DNA of 64,000 bases, from the NCBI RefSeq assembly GCF_042651425.1, contig NZ_JBHSCW010000001.1:124001-188000 (forward strand), in the 5' to 3' direction. The position numbers and the translations under genes are program-made. Source of the DNA: Fodinicurvata halophila (lineage in GTDB: Bacteria > Pseudomonadota > Alphaproteobacteria > Kiloniellales > DSM-21159). A model generated the notes under the pieces. It did no database searches. It worked only from the letters and a program-made list of their open reading frames with translations, and had not been told where the DNA came from. Below, one piece after another: positions 16,836 through 26,029 of this stretch (position 1 is the stretch's first letter; the number at the start of each line of letters is the position of its first letter).

Positions 16836-17351
16836 TCAGATCAGGGATCGGCGGTGGCGCCAGCCGTAGCTGCGCTGCTGGACGTGGGGATTGTTCTCGA
16901 TCTCCTCATAGCCTTCGACGGCCAATGCCCGGGTCACATTCTCCCCGTCGTCGGACAGCGGAAAGATACCCAGGTCGTAGCAGGTCTTCCTCTCCGTATC
17001 GAAGGGCCAATAGGGGCGCGCATAGACCGGAACCTGCTCCTTCCAGACCACGTAGTAGGCCTCCTGGAACTCGCCGTCCCCGGAGACAAATTCCAGTTCG
17101 TCCAGGTAATGGCCGGTGAAGTCGAAACCGCTGACTTCGACCACCAGGGTTCCAACCAGACGATACCGCACGCGGAACGGCTCGGCCTCGATGTCGACGA
17201 TGAGCAGCGAAGGCAGCAGGTCGCTAAGCTCGGCCGGATCGATCTCGGCCCGCCCCGGAGCGAAGCGCTCCCCGCGCAGGGTGTTCCAGTAGTCATGGAC
17301 ACGACGCACCCGCACACTGTGCACCTCGGAGAGAGCCGTCGTAATCCCCAT
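16836..17351 (-). CDS. PAS domain protein (PAS_5-like)
   Basis: A 171-residue cytoplasmic protein made of a single PAS-like domain. The pattern HDYWNTLRGERFAPGRAEIDPAELSDLLPSLLIVDIE, RVRYRLVGTLVVEVSGFDFTGHYLDELEF and RPYWPFDTERKTCYDLGIFPLSDDGENV is that of the alphaproteobacterial PAS_5 family, which has no attached output domain. It probably senses a small ligand or redox state and works through protein partners. ATG 17351 has a GGGGAAAAG site; the frame reaches 17447 but lacks homology there. It is divergent from the Ca2+/H+ antiporter gene. Confidence 0.85.
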   Translation of the reverse strand: MGITTALSEVHSVRVRRVHDYWNTLRGERFAPGRAEIDPAELSDLLPSLLIVDIEAEPFRVRYRLVGTLVVEVSGFDFTGHYLDELEFVSGDGEFQEAYYVVWKEQVPVYARPYWPFDTERKTCYDLGIFPLSDDGENVTRALAVEGYEEIENNPHVQQRSYGWRHRRSLI

Positions 17352-17488
17352 CTCTTTTCCCCTAGTCGGAAGTCCCGCAACTTGGCGGCGATCTTCTCGG
17401 GCTGAGGAACCTCCTGTTCCCCGGCACGCATTATAGGTCAGAAGCACGTCCTACGCGAGTCTCCACAAGGGAAATGGCGTAGCGGCGC

Positions 17489-18709
17489 ATGACGGCACTT
17501 GCCGGCCGCACCCGGAATACGCTAAAGCCCGAGATCATTGTGCTCGAGGCGGGAGTCTCCAGCGATAGTCTTGAGGGGTACACTCAGGTGCTCTCTCCAA
17601 TCACCCGGTTCCTGCGCGCCGAATATCCCTTCGTGCTCGCGGCCTGCGTCCTGGCCCTGCTGGTGTCCGGCGGCGGTGCGATTGCAGAGGTGAGCACACT
17701 GCTTCCCAGGGCGGCCCTCTTTGCCGGCATATTTGCCGTGGTCCTGATCGCCGCCATCGGCGTGATGCATCATGCGGAGCACCTCGCAGCCCAGTTCGGC
17801 GATCCCCTGGGCACCATCGTCCTGACCCTCTCGGCCATCGCCATCGAGATCTCGCTGATCGCGACGATCTCCCTGCAGGGGGAAAGCAACCCGACCCTGG
17901 CGCGGGACACCATGTTCGCGATCCTGATGATCACCCTGAACGGCCTGATCGGCCTCTCCCTGCTGACGGGCGCGATCCGGCACAGGATCCAGGGCTTCAA
18001 TGCGGAAGGCGCCCAGTCCTTCCTGGCCATTCTTGTGCCGCTCGCCGTCATCGCCCTGATCCTGCCTAACTTCACGCTGGCCGCGCCGGGTGGCCGCCTG
18101 AGCACGGCCCAGGCGGCCGTCTTCGCCCTCTTCTCGCTGATGCTCTATGCCATCTTCCTTTGGGTCCAGACCCGCCGGCACCAGAGCTATTTCCAGTCGC
18201 CGGAGGAACTCCAGGCGCATGAGAAGGAGGGTGTAATGCCCTCGGCGGAAGGGGGCCGCGGCCGGCTCTACCACCTTGTCATGCTTGGCCTGACCTTGCT
18301 GCCCATCCCGCTCATCTCGGAAAGCCTGGCGGTGCTCATAGAGGGCAGCTTCGTGGACCTGGGCCTGCCGGAAGCGCTGGCCGGCGTCGTCATCGCCATG
18401 CTCGTGCTCTCGCCCGAAGGCATCAGCGGCGTGCGCGCCGCCGTTGCCAACCGCATGCAGCGCTCGATCAACATCCTGTTCGGAACGGCGCTCTCCACCA
18501 TCGCCCTGACCGTTCCGGCGGTGGTCCTGCTGGGGCTCTTCACCGGCCACGAACTCATCCTGGGACTGGCGGCCGAGGATTCCATCCTGCTGGCCCTGAC
18601 GCTGGCCCTGTGCATGCTCACCTTCGGCGGGCGCAGCACGGACCTGCTGAAAGGAGCGGTGCACCTGGTGCTGTTCGGCGTTTTCCTGCTGCTGGTGATT
18701 GTCCCTTGA
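17489..18709 (+). CDS. Ca2+/H+ antiporter, ChaA-like
   Basis: A 406-residue inner-membrane exchanger with about eleven hydrophobic segments arranged as two homologous halves. The first-half motif is IGVMHHAEHLAAQFGDPLGTIVLTLSAIAIEIS; the second is LVLSPEGISGVRAAVANRMQRSINILFGTALSTIALTVP, both with the acidic residue of CaCA exchangers (E in the first, E in PEG). These resemble ChaA/y4hA-type calcium or sodium/potassium-proton antiporters, which export the cation using the proton gradient. A cytosolic stretch of about 40 residues (QTRRHQSYFQSPEELQAHEK) divides the halves. It is a plausible partner to the P-type ATPase in ion homeostasis. Confidence 0.9.
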   Translation: MTALAGRTRNTLKPEIIVLEAGVSSDSLEGYTQVLSPITRFLRAEYPFVLAACVLALLVSGGGAIAEVSTLLPRAALFAGIFAVVLIAAIGVMHHAEHLAAQFGDPLGTIVLTLSAIAIEISLIATISLQGESNPTLARDTMFAILMITLNGLIGLSLLTGAIRHRIQGFNAEGAQSFLAILVPLAVIALILPNFTLAAPGGRLSTAQAAVFALFSLMLYAIFLWVQTRRHQSYFQSPEELQAHEKEGVMPSAEGGRGRLYHLVMLGLTLLPIPLISESLAVLIEGSFVDLGLPEALAGVVIAMLVLSPEGISGVRAAVANRMQRSINILFGTALSTIALTVPAVVLLGLFTGHELILGLAAEDSILLALTLALCMLTFGGRSTDLLKGAVHLVLFGVFLLLVIVP

Positions 18710-18812
18710 GGCGCGCGAGAGATTTTCCAGTCACGGAGCTGTGGTAGGCTGCCCCACCTGTCCTTTGGCAAGGCAGAAACAACAAGATGAACAGTATCGG
18801 GAGGGGAGCCCC

Positions 18813-20447
18813 GTGGAGCAGGAGCCTGAAACCTACGGCAACTTCGACTACATCGTCATCGGCGCCGGCTCGGCCGGCTGCGTCCTGGCCAACCGGCTCT
18901 CGGCCGATCCGGACAAGCGCGTGCTGCTGCTCGAGGCCGGCGGGCAGGACGACTGGATCTGGTTCCACATCCCCGTGGGCTATCTTTTCGCCATCGGCAA
19001 CCCGCGCGCCGACTGGATGTTCCGCACCCAGGAGGATCCCGGCCTCAACGGGCGCAGTCTCGCCTACCCGCGCGGCAAGGTGATCGGCGGCAGCTCGGCC
19101 ATCAACGCCATGATCTACATGCGCGGCCAGGCGCGCGACTACGACGGCTGGCGCCAGCAGGGCCTGGCCGGCTGGGGCTGGGACGACGTGCTGCCGTACT
19201 TCCTGAAGATGGAGGACCACGCCCGGCCGATGAACGCCTACCACCGCTCCGGCGGCGAATGGCATGTGGACTACCCGCGCATGCGCTGGCAGATCCTCGA
19301 CCGCGTCCAGGACGCCGCCGAGGCGCTCGGCATTCCCAGGATCGAGGATTTCAACAGCGGCGACAACGAGGGCGCCAGCTATTTCCAGGTGAACCAGAAG
19401 CGCGGCCGGCGCTGGAGCGCGGCGCGCGGCTTCCTGAAGCCCGTCCTGAACCGCCCCAACCTGCAGCTCGCCACCGAGGCGCAGGTCGCGCGCATCGAGA
19501 TCGATGCCGAGCGACGAGCCACGGGCGTCACCTTCTCCCGCGGCGGCAAGCGCTGGACCGCCCACGTCGCGGGCGAGGTCCTGCTTTCGGCCGGTTCCGT
19601 CTGCTCGCCCCAACTCCTGGAACTGTCCGGCATCGGCAATCCCGAGCATCTGGCCGCCCTAGGAATCGAGACCGTCCAGGCGGCCCCTGGCGTGGGCGAG
19701 AACCTGCAGGACCACCTGCAGCTCCGGCCTGTCTTCCAGGTCTCCGGCGTGCGCACCCTGAACGAGGACTACCACCGCCCCTGGAAGCGCGCGCTGATGG
19801 GCCTGGACTACCTGCTGCGCCGGCGCGGGCCTTTGACCATGGCGCCTTCGCAGCTGGGCATCTTCACCCGCTCCTCGCCGGAGCAGGAGACGCCGGATCT
19901 GGAGTTCCACATCCAGCCGCTGTCGCTGGACAAGTTCGGCGACGACCTGCACCGTTTCCCGGCCTTCACGGCCAGTGTCTGCAACCTGCATCCCACCAGC
20001 CGCGGGTCCATCCACGCCGGCTCCGCCGATCCCACGGACAAGCCTGTCATTCGTCCGAACTATCTTTCCACCGAGGAGGATCGACAGGTGGCGGTCAGGG
20101 CCCTGCGCCTGGCCCGAGAGCTGGCGGCCGCCCCGCCCCTGTCGGAGTTCCGGCCGCAGGAGATCAAGCCCGGCCCGGAACTGACCTCCGACGCGGACCT
20201 GGCCAAGGCCGCCGGCGACATCGGCACCACCATCTTCCACCCGGTGGGCACGGTGAAGATGGGCCCGGACAACGACCCCCAAGCGGTCCTGGACGCGGAG
20301 CTGAAGGTTCGCGGCGTGCGCGGCCTGCGCGTCGTCGACGCCTCGGCCATGCCCAGCATCACCTCGGGCAACACCAACTCGCCCACCATGATGATCGCCG
20401 AGAAGGCCGCCGAGATGATTCTGGCGGAGGGAAAAGGACGCTCCTGA
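18813..20447 (+). CDS. GMC-family flavin oxidoreductase (choline dehydrogenase-like)
   Basis: A 544-residue FAD enzyme. The N terminus has the dinucleotide fold YIVIGAGSAGCVLANRLS and the GMC signature around RGKVIGGSSAINAMIYMRG. The C-terminal catalytic part has H in GTTIFHPVGTVKMG and N in TSGNTNSPTMMIAEKAAEM. These enzymes oxidise alcohols such as choline, long-chain alcohols or glycols; substrate is not decided. GTG 18813 is preceded by GGGAGGGG and is the chosen start; the open frame extends back to 18699 without homology. It converges on the ABC transporter operon with 13 bases between the stops. Confidence 0.92.
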   Translation: MEQEPETYGNFDYIVIGAGSAGCVLANRLSADPDKRVLLLEAGGQDDWIWFHIPVGYLFAIGNPRADWMFRTQEDPGLNGRSLAYPRGKVIGGSSAINAMIYMRGQARDYDGWRQQGLAGWGWDDVLPYFLKMEDHARPMNAYHRSGGEWHVDYPRMRWQILDRVQDAAEALGIPRIEDFNSGDNEGASYFQVNQKRGRRWSAARGFLKPVLNRPNLQLATEAQVARIEIDAERRATGVTFSRGGKRWTAHVAGEVLLSAGSVCSPQLLELSGIGNPEHLAALGIETVQAAPGVGENLQDHLQLRPVFQVSGVRTLNEDYHRPWKRALMGLDYLLRRRGPLTMAPSQLGIFTRSSPEQETPDLEFHIQPLSLDKFGDDLHRFPAFTASVCNLHPTSRGSIHAGSADPTDKPVIRPNYLSTEEDRQVAVRALRLARELAAAPPLSEFRPQEIKPGPELTSDADLAKAAGDIGTTIFHPVGTVKMGPDNDPQAVLDAELKVRGVRGLRVVDASAMPSITSGNTNSPTMMIAEKAAEMILAEGKGRS

Positions 20448-20460
20448 GACTCCGTGGCGT

Positions 20461-21492
20461 CTACGACGGATCGGCCAGCTCTTCGGCCTGGGACCCAGGC
20501 CTGGCCTCTTCCAATGGGAAATGACAGGAATAGCGGCGCACGCCGCTCGCAACCTTTTCCGCTGCCAGTTCCGGCGTCTGGGCCGCGCAGAGATCTCGGG
20601 CATAGGGACAGCGCGGGTGGAACTCGCATCCCGAGGGGCGGTTCATCAGGCTGGGAATCTCGCCGGACAGCACGATCCGCGCGCTGCGACTCTCGGGATC
20701 CGGTGTAGGATTGGCCGAAAGCAGTGCTTCCGTATAGGGATGGCGGGGCCTGTCAAATATCCGCTGCGTCGGTCCCGTCTCGACGAAACGCCCCAGATAC
20801 ATGATCGCCATGCGGTCCGAGATGTGCCGTACGACGTTCAGGTTGTGCGTGATGATCAGGATGGTCAGGTTCAGTTCGCGCTGCAAACGCGCCAGTACGT
20901 TCAGGATCTCCCCCTGCACCGACACATCCAGGCCGGCAGTCGGCTCGTCGGCAAGGATGAGCCGCGGGTTCAGGGCCAGGGCCCGGGCCACCCCTACCCG
21001 GCGTGCCTGGCCACCCGAGAGCTGGTGTGGATAGCGGTCGGCAAACTCCGGGGCCAGTCCGACAAGTTCGAGCAGACGATGGGCTTCCGCATCCACATTC
21101 TTCAGCGGTACGTCATGAATCCGGTAGGGTTCCGTGATCAGGTTGCGCACTGTCTGCCGTGGCGAGAGCGACCCCACGGGATCCTGGAACATCATCGACA
21201 TGCGCCGCCGCACAGGGGCCATCTGCCGGTCATTCCATCCCGTGATCTCCTCACCCTCGAAGCGGATGCTGCCCGAACTCGCCGGATTGAGGCCGATGAT
21301 GGCACGGGCCAGGGTCGTTTTGCCGGAACCGCTCTCGCCGACCAGCGCATAGGTCTCACCCTCCTGGAGAGAGAACGACACATCGCACACGGCGTCGATG
21401 AAGGGGTCGGGATTGCGCTCCATCAGCGCCCTCAGCGGCGAGGTCGTGCGAAAGCGCACCGACAGGTTCTCTATCTCGAGCAATTGTGTCAT
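20461..21492 (-). CDS. peptide ABC transporter ATP-binding protein (DppF-like)
   Basis: A 343-residue ABC ATPase: Walker A in VGESGSGKTTL, the signature LSGGQARRVGVARALAL, Walker B ILADEPTAGLD, and the oligopeptide-importer C terminus with a cysteine group (CEFHPRCPYARDLC, plus a later C) that recalls the iron-sulfur-binding end of DppD/DppF. It powers the periplasmic-binding-protein importer. It overlaps the DppD-like gene by 4 bases (ATGA), showing translational coupling, and is the last gene of the operon. Confidence 0.95.
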   Translation of the reverse strand: MTQLLEIENLSVRFRTTSPLRALMERNPDPFIDAVCDVSFSLQEGETYALVGESGSGKTTLARAIIGLNPASSGSIRFEGEEITGWNDRQMAPVRRRMSMMFQDPVGSLSPRQTVRNLITEPYRIHDVPLKNVDAEAHRLLELVGLAPEFADRYPHQLSGGQARRVGVARALALNPRLILADEPTAGLDVSVQGEILNVLARLQRELNLTILIITHNLNVVRHISDRMAIMYLGRFVETGPTQRIFDRPRHPYTEALLSANPTPDPESRSARIVLSGEIPSLMNRPSGCEFHPRCPYARDLCAAQTPELAAEKVASGVRRYSCHFPLEEARPGSQAEELADPS

Positions 21493-22487
21493 CCCGCGGT
21501 TTCACGCTCCTTGACGTCCAGGCGATGGCAGGCCGCATACTGGCCCTCGTCCAACTGATGATAGCCCGGTGTTTCGCTACGGCAGCGCTCCCAGGCGTAG
21601 GGACAGCGATCGGTGAAGATGCAGCCCCCGGGCAACCGGGTCAGGTCCGGCAGCTCACCGGGAACCGTCGGCAGATTCCGGGTCACTTCCCGCAGACGAC
21701 CGGGGTCGCACTCCAGCAGCTTTTCCGTATAGGGATGCGCAGGACTGGTGAACACGCGCTCCACCGGCCCGGCTTCCACCACCTCACCCGCATACATCAC
21801 GACCATCTCGCGGCAGAGTTCGGCGATGACGCCAAGGTGATGCGAGATGAACAGGATCGCACAACCGGTTTCCTGCTGAAGCTCCGTCAGCAGGTTCATG
21901 ATCTGCACTTCCAGCGTGGCGTCCAGGGCGGTGGTCGGCTCGTCGGCGATCAGCAGGTCCGGCTTGGCCAGCATCGCCATGGCGATCGCGATACGCTGGC
22001 GCATGCCGCCGGAGAACTGGTGAGGATACTGGTCGAGCCGCTTCTCGGCATCCGGGATGCCGACGCGCTCCAGCATCCCGGCAGCTCGGCGGCGTTTTTC
22101 CGCGCGCCCATACCTTTCGCGAAACTGGATGTCGCACATCTGCCGGCCGATCGAGAGTACCGGGTTCAACGAAGTCATCGGATCCTGGAAGATCATGGCA
22201 ATCCGCTTGCCGCGTATCTCGCGGCGCATCCGCGCCTCGGACAGCCCCAGCAGGTCATCTCCCTCCAGCACTATCCGTCCCGAAGTCACCTCCGCGTTCC
22301 CGGAGAGCAGGCCGATGATCGCATTGATCAGGGTGGACTTGCCGCAGCCGGATTCCCCGACCACACCCACGGTGGTGCCCGTCGGTACGGAGAAGTTCAC
22401 CTGGCGCAGCGCGTGCAGGCGTCCCCGTGGTGTGCGGAAGTCCACTGAAAGGTCGCTGATCGACAGGATCTTCGCGTCGTCGTTCAT
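21489..22487 (-). CDS. peptide ABC transporter ATP-binding protein (DppD-like)
   Basis: A 332-residue ABC ATPase with Walker A VGESGCGKSTL, signature FSGGMRQRIAIAMAMLA, Walker B LLIADEPTTALD and the DppD-type C-terminal cysteines CIFTDRCPYAWERC. It pairs with the DppF-like protein in a heterodimeric importer. The ATG at 22487 begins MNDDAKILSISDLSVDF and overlaps the stop of the permease gene by 4 bases; a longer open frame upstream is a shadow of that permease gene. Both overlaps with neighbours are ATGA. Confidence 0.95.
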   Translation of the reverse strand: MNDDAKILSISDLSVDFRTPRGRLHALRQVNFSVPTGTTVGVVGESGCGKSTLINAIIGLLSGNAEVTSGRIVLEGDDLLGLSEARMRREIRGKRIAMIFQDPMTSLNPVLSIGRQMCDIQFRERYGRAEKRRRAAGMLERVGIPDAEKRLDQYPHQFSGGMRQRIAIAMAMLAKPDLLIADEPTTALDATLEVQIMNLLTELQQETGCAILFISHHLGVIAELCREMVVMYAGEVVEAGPVERVFTSPAHPYTEKLLECDPGRLREVTRNLPTVPGELPDLTRLPGGCIFTDRCPYAWERCRSETPGYHQLDEGQYAACHRLDVKERETAG

Positions 22488-23413
22488 AGGTCCCTGCGCA
22501 GCTTGGGGTCGAAGAGGTCCCGCAAGGTCTCGCCCAGGAAGGTGAAGACCAGCGTCGTCACGATCAGTGGCATGCCGCCCGCGATCACCGGCCAGGGCGC
22601 CTGGCGGATATAGGAGAAACCGTCGTTCAGGATATTCCCCCAGCTCGGCGTCGGCGGCTGCACGCCCATGCCCAGGAAGGACAGGCCCGCCTCGATGGTG
22701 ATGACGATGGGAATGTCCATGGAAGCCAGGATCAGCAGCGGGCCGATCGCGTTGGGCAGCACATGGACACGCAGGATGCGTCCCATCCCGGCTCCCATGG
22801 AGCGTTCCGCCAGTATGAATTCGTTGTTCTTGAGCGACAGCGTCTGGGTGCGCGCCACGCGCCCGAAGGTGGGCACCGAGGTTACGGCAACCACGAAGAT
22901 CACCGTGTAGAGGCTCGCGCCCAGGACGGTCAGGACCGCCAGGCCGAAAATAACAACCGGGAAGGACCTGACCGTGTCGAACAGCAGCAGGATCGCGGCA
23001 TCCAGCCACTTTGGCCCGAACCCGGCAATCAACCCCAGGGCAAGGCCCAGGGTCAGGGCCGTCGCGATGGAGGCGAAGGCCACCTGAAGCGCGATCTGGC
23101 CGCCATAGAGGACGCGCGAGAACATGTCCCTGCCCAGGTGATCCGTTCCCAGCCAGAACTCCCAGGAGGGAGCCTCGAAACGCTCGCCGGCGTAGATCTG
23201 CGTCGGATCATAGGGCGCCAGCCAGGGCGCCATCGCACAGGCCGCGATGATAACCAGCGCCACCAGGATGCAGGTCGTGCCCACGGGGTCGTGCAGTACG
23301 CGCACCAGGGCACTGGCATTGCCCGAACGCGCCCCCCCTTCTGCTCCCCGCCCCAACAGGCGGCGCAGGGCGGGGCGACGCAGCGTGCTTCCCAGGGTGC
23401 GATCCTCGGCCAT
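22484..23413 (-). CDS. peptide ABC transporter permease (DppC-like)
   Basis: A 309-residue inner-membrane permease with an N-terminal cytosolic part and six membrane segments. It has the LGTDHLGRDMFSRVLYG segment and the coupling-helix region LPNAIGPLLILASMDIPIVITIEAGLSFLG of the DppC/OppC family. It forms the channel together with the DppB-like protein. It overlaps the DppD-like gene by 4 bases and directly follows the DppB-like gene. Confidence 0.95.
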   Translation of the reverse strand: MAEDRTLGSTLRRPALRRLLGRGAEGGARSGNASALVRVLHDPVGTTCILVALVIIAACAMAPWLAPYDPTQIYAGERFEAPSWEFWLGTDHLGRDMFSRVLYGGQIALQVAFASIATALTLGLALGLIAGFGPKWLDAAILLLFDTVRSFPVVIFGLAVLTVLGASLYTVIFVVAVTSVPTFGRVARTQTLSLKNNEFILAERSMGAGMGRILRVHVLPNAIGPLLILASMDIPIVITIEAGLSFLGMGVQPPTPSWGNILNDGFSYIRQAPWPVIAGGMPLIVTTLVFTFLGETLRDLFDPKLRRDL

Positions 23414-24355
23414 CTACAGGCTCTCCCGCGATCTCGGGTCGATCAGGGCATTGATCATGTCGGCCACGGTGGTGCACACCACGAACAGCACGGTCGACAT
23501 GACCACTGACCCCATGACCACGGGGTAGTTGCGCTTGCCCACCGACTCATAGATCAGCGATCCCAGGCCGGGCCTGGAGAAGACGATCTCGGCGAACACC
23601 GCCGCGGAGATCAGGTAGCCGATGCCGACGCCCAGCACCGTGATGGTGGGCAGCACCGCAATCGGCAGGGCATAGTTCAAGACCACACGCCATTCGGGCA
23701 GGCCGAAGGCCCTGGCCGTGCGGATATGATTCTCTCCCATCACCTCCAGCATCGAAGCCCGCACCATGCGCGCGATATAACCGACCCAGGCCAGACCTAC
23801 GGCCAGCGCCGGCAGAACCAGATGCTGCAGGCGCGAGAGAAAAGTGGGCTCGCCGATCCCCATGGTGGGGAACAGGCCCAGCCAGAGAGCGAAGACCAGC
23901 AGGACATAGATCGAGATCACGAAGGACGGCACCGCGATGACGGCCACCGAGAAGAACCCAAGCACCCGGTCGATCCAGGTATTGCGCTTGATCGCCGAGA
24001 AGCAGCCCAGCGGGATACCCACCAGGGCGGCCCAGCCGATGGCCGTGAACACCAGGATCACGGTGTGCGGCAGTTGGTCGAACACGATCTCGCTGACCGG
24101 ACGACCGCGGACGATGTCCCGGCCGAAATCTCCTTGCAGCATGTTCCCGAAGAAATTCAGGATCTGCACCACGAAGGGCTCGTCCAGCCCCAGCTGCGCA
24201 CGCAGTTCCGCACGCAGCTCGGGCGTCGCACGCGGGCCCAGGATGACGCTGGCCGGATCCCCGGGCACCGCGTGGATCATCGCATAGAGCAGGGTCACGG
24301 CGACGGCGACGATCACCACGCCAAGCCCCGTTCTGCGTACCAGGAACACCCACAT
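23414..24355 (-). CDS. peptide ABC transporter permease (DppB-like)
   Basis: A 313-residue inner-membrane permease beginning MWVFLVRRTGLGVVIVAVAVTLLYAMIHAVPGDP, the classic DppB/OppB N terminus. It includes LGLDEPFVVQILNFFGNMLQGDFGRD and the coupling motif RTARAFGLPEWRVV. It abuts the DppC-like gene (adjacent stop and start) and is 37 bases from the end of the binding-protein gene, so it is part of the same operon. Confidence 0.95.
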   Translation of the reverse strand: MWVFLVRRTGLGVVIVAVAVTLLYAMIHAVPGDPASVILGPRATPELRAELRAQLGLDEPFVVQILNFFGNMLQGDFGRDIVRGRPVSEIVFDQLPHTVILVFTAIGWAALVGIPLGCFSAIKRNTWIDRVLGFFSVAVIAVPSFVISIYVLLVFALWLGLFPTMGIGEPTFLSRLQHLVLPALAVGLAWVGYIARMVRASMLEVMGENHIRTARAFGLPEWRVVLNYALPIAVLPTITVLGVGIGYLISAAVFAEIVFSRPGLGSLIYESVGKRNYPVVMGSVVMSTVLFVVCTTVADMINALIDPRSRESL

Positions 24356-24392
24356 TGCGTACGGTCCCTATGACCTGTCCATCACGCGATCC

Positions 24393-25982
24393 TCAGCTGG
24401 TCTCGAACCTGTGATAGAGCGGGATGCCGTCGGGCCGCAGTGCCGGCTCAATGAAATCCCGGTACATGACGGGATTGGTCTCGTGGGTGATGAACCTGTA
24501 GGCGCCGGACTCCTCCATGATGTCCTGCATCTCCCGGTACATCCGATCGCGTTCCTCCTCGTCGGATTCCTGCACCGCTTTCTCATGCAGCTCGGCAAAA
24601 CGGCTGTTGTCGAAGCGCTCCCAGTTCCACACCCCGATCTGCTCGGGAACGAACCACTGGGTGGCATAATAGGGGTCGGGCAGTGAGGAGAAACGGTTCA
24701 GCATCAGCTCCAGGTCCTGCCACTGGTCGCCTTCCGCTTCCGAGCCCAGGCTCCACCAGACGCCGGGGTCGTGCAGCTGGACCGAGGCGTCGAAGCCGGC
24801 CTGGTTCAGCTGGCTCATGATCACCTGGGCGGCGGTCGAGAACGTGGAGGTATTGCGCACATCGACACGCACGCTCATGCCGCTCTTGCCGGCTTCCTCC
24901 AAAAAAGAACGGGCGCGCTCGGGATCGCCTTCCAGCGGCACCAGGGGTTCGGGCCTGTGCCCCACCAGCCCCGGCGCGATGATTCCCGTGGCCGGGTCTG
25001 CTACGCCGAAATAGGCAGCTTCCAGGATTTGCGGCACATTGATGGCCCACTGCACTGCCTGGCGCACCTTCTTGTCCTGGAACTTCTCATGGTAGAGGTT
25101 GATGCCCAGCCACACGTAGAACAATGAAGGATAGTTCTCCACCACGGTGTCGGCGGGCGGATCCGCCTGGTAGTCCGGCAGCGAGGAGACCGAGGGTTGG
25201 GTCATGTCCAAGTCGCCGGCCTCATAAGAGATTTCGGCGGTCTGTTCGTCGCCTATGGGATAGAGCCGGATCTCGTCAAAGGCCTGTTCCTCACCGGTCC
25301 AGGCCTCGTTGCGCTCCAGGATCGTCACCTCGTCGGCACGCCATTCCTTGAGCTTGTAGGGACCGGAGAAGGCAGGCGGCGGATCCATGTCGAAGCGATC
25401 CCCGCCCGTGGCCTCTTCCACAGCCTTCTTGCAGACGATGTGACCCACACCATAGCAGAGCGCCACCAGCCACAGCGGCTCGAAGGGCTCGGACAGCACG
25501 ATGACTCCGTTGTAGTCGTCCTCCACATCGACGCTCTCCAGGGGACCAAAGTCGCCGGCCACCGGTGAATCCAGGTCCGGATCGATGACCCGTTCGAAGG
25601 AGTATTTCACGTCCTCGGCCGTCAGTTCGCCATAGTCGTTCGACCACATGATCCCCTGACGCAGGCGGAAGCGGATGTGGGTGTCGTCGACCTTCTCGAT
25701 CTCCTCGGCCGCCTGCAGTTCCCATTCCCAGCTTTCCTGGTTGGGAACGTAGTCGATCAGTTTGTGATACAGGCAATTGATGACGTCGACATTGTAGGAG
25801 TTCTCGTAGACGGCCGGATCGAGCCGGTTGATGTCCGAGAACATGCGGGTACGCAGCACGCGGTTGTCCTGGGACAACACCGTTTTCGGAGCGAGAGCGA
25901 ATCCCGCTCCGGCCGCGGCTGATGTCGCCAGGAAATGACGACGGGACAGGGCCAGCCTGCGAAGTGATGTCGTGGTTGTCAT
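24393..25982 (-). CDS. peptide ABC transporter substrate-binding protein (family 5)
   Basis: A 529-residue extracytoplasmic solute-binding protein of the Dpp/Opp/nickel type (SBP_bac_5). The N terminus has SRRHFLATSAAAGAGFALAP, a twin-arginine export signal, so folding may take place before export. Mature features include RFRLRQGIMWSNDYGELTAEDVKYSFERV and the ligand-binding lobes. Substrate is likely a peptide or peptide-like compound; with a CocE-type hydrolase in the operon, an amide or ester derivative is possible. It precedes the permease genes. Confidence 0.93.
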   Translation of the reverse strand: MTTTTSLRRLALSRRHFLATSAAAGAGFALAPKTVLSQDNRVLRTRMFSDINRLDPAVYENSYNVDVINCLYHKLIDYVPNQESWEWELQAAEEIEKVDDTHIRFRLRQGIMWSNDYGELTAEDVKYSFERVIDPDLDSPVAGDFGPLESVDVEDDYNGVIVLSEPFEPLWLVALCYGVGHIVCKKAVEEATGGDRFDMDPPPAFSGPYKLKEWRADEVTILERNEAWTGEEQAFDEIRLYPIGDEQTAEISYEAGDLDMTQPSVSSLPDYQADPPADTVVENYPSLFYVWLGINLYHEKFQDKKVRQAVQWAINVPQILEAAYFGVADPATGIIAPGLVGHRPEPLVPLEGDPERARSFLEEAGKSGMSVRVDVRNTSTFSTAAQVIMSQLNQAGFDASVQLHDPGVWWSLGSEAEGDQWQDLELMLNRFSSLPDPYYATQWFVPEQIGVWNWERFDNSRFAELHEKAVQESDEEERDRMYREMQDIMEESGAYRFITHETNPVMYRDFIEPALRPDGIPLYHRFETS

Positions 25983-26029
25983 TGAAGCCTCCTATTTCAT
26001 GGTTCCGGTCACCTCATCGAGGGCCGTTT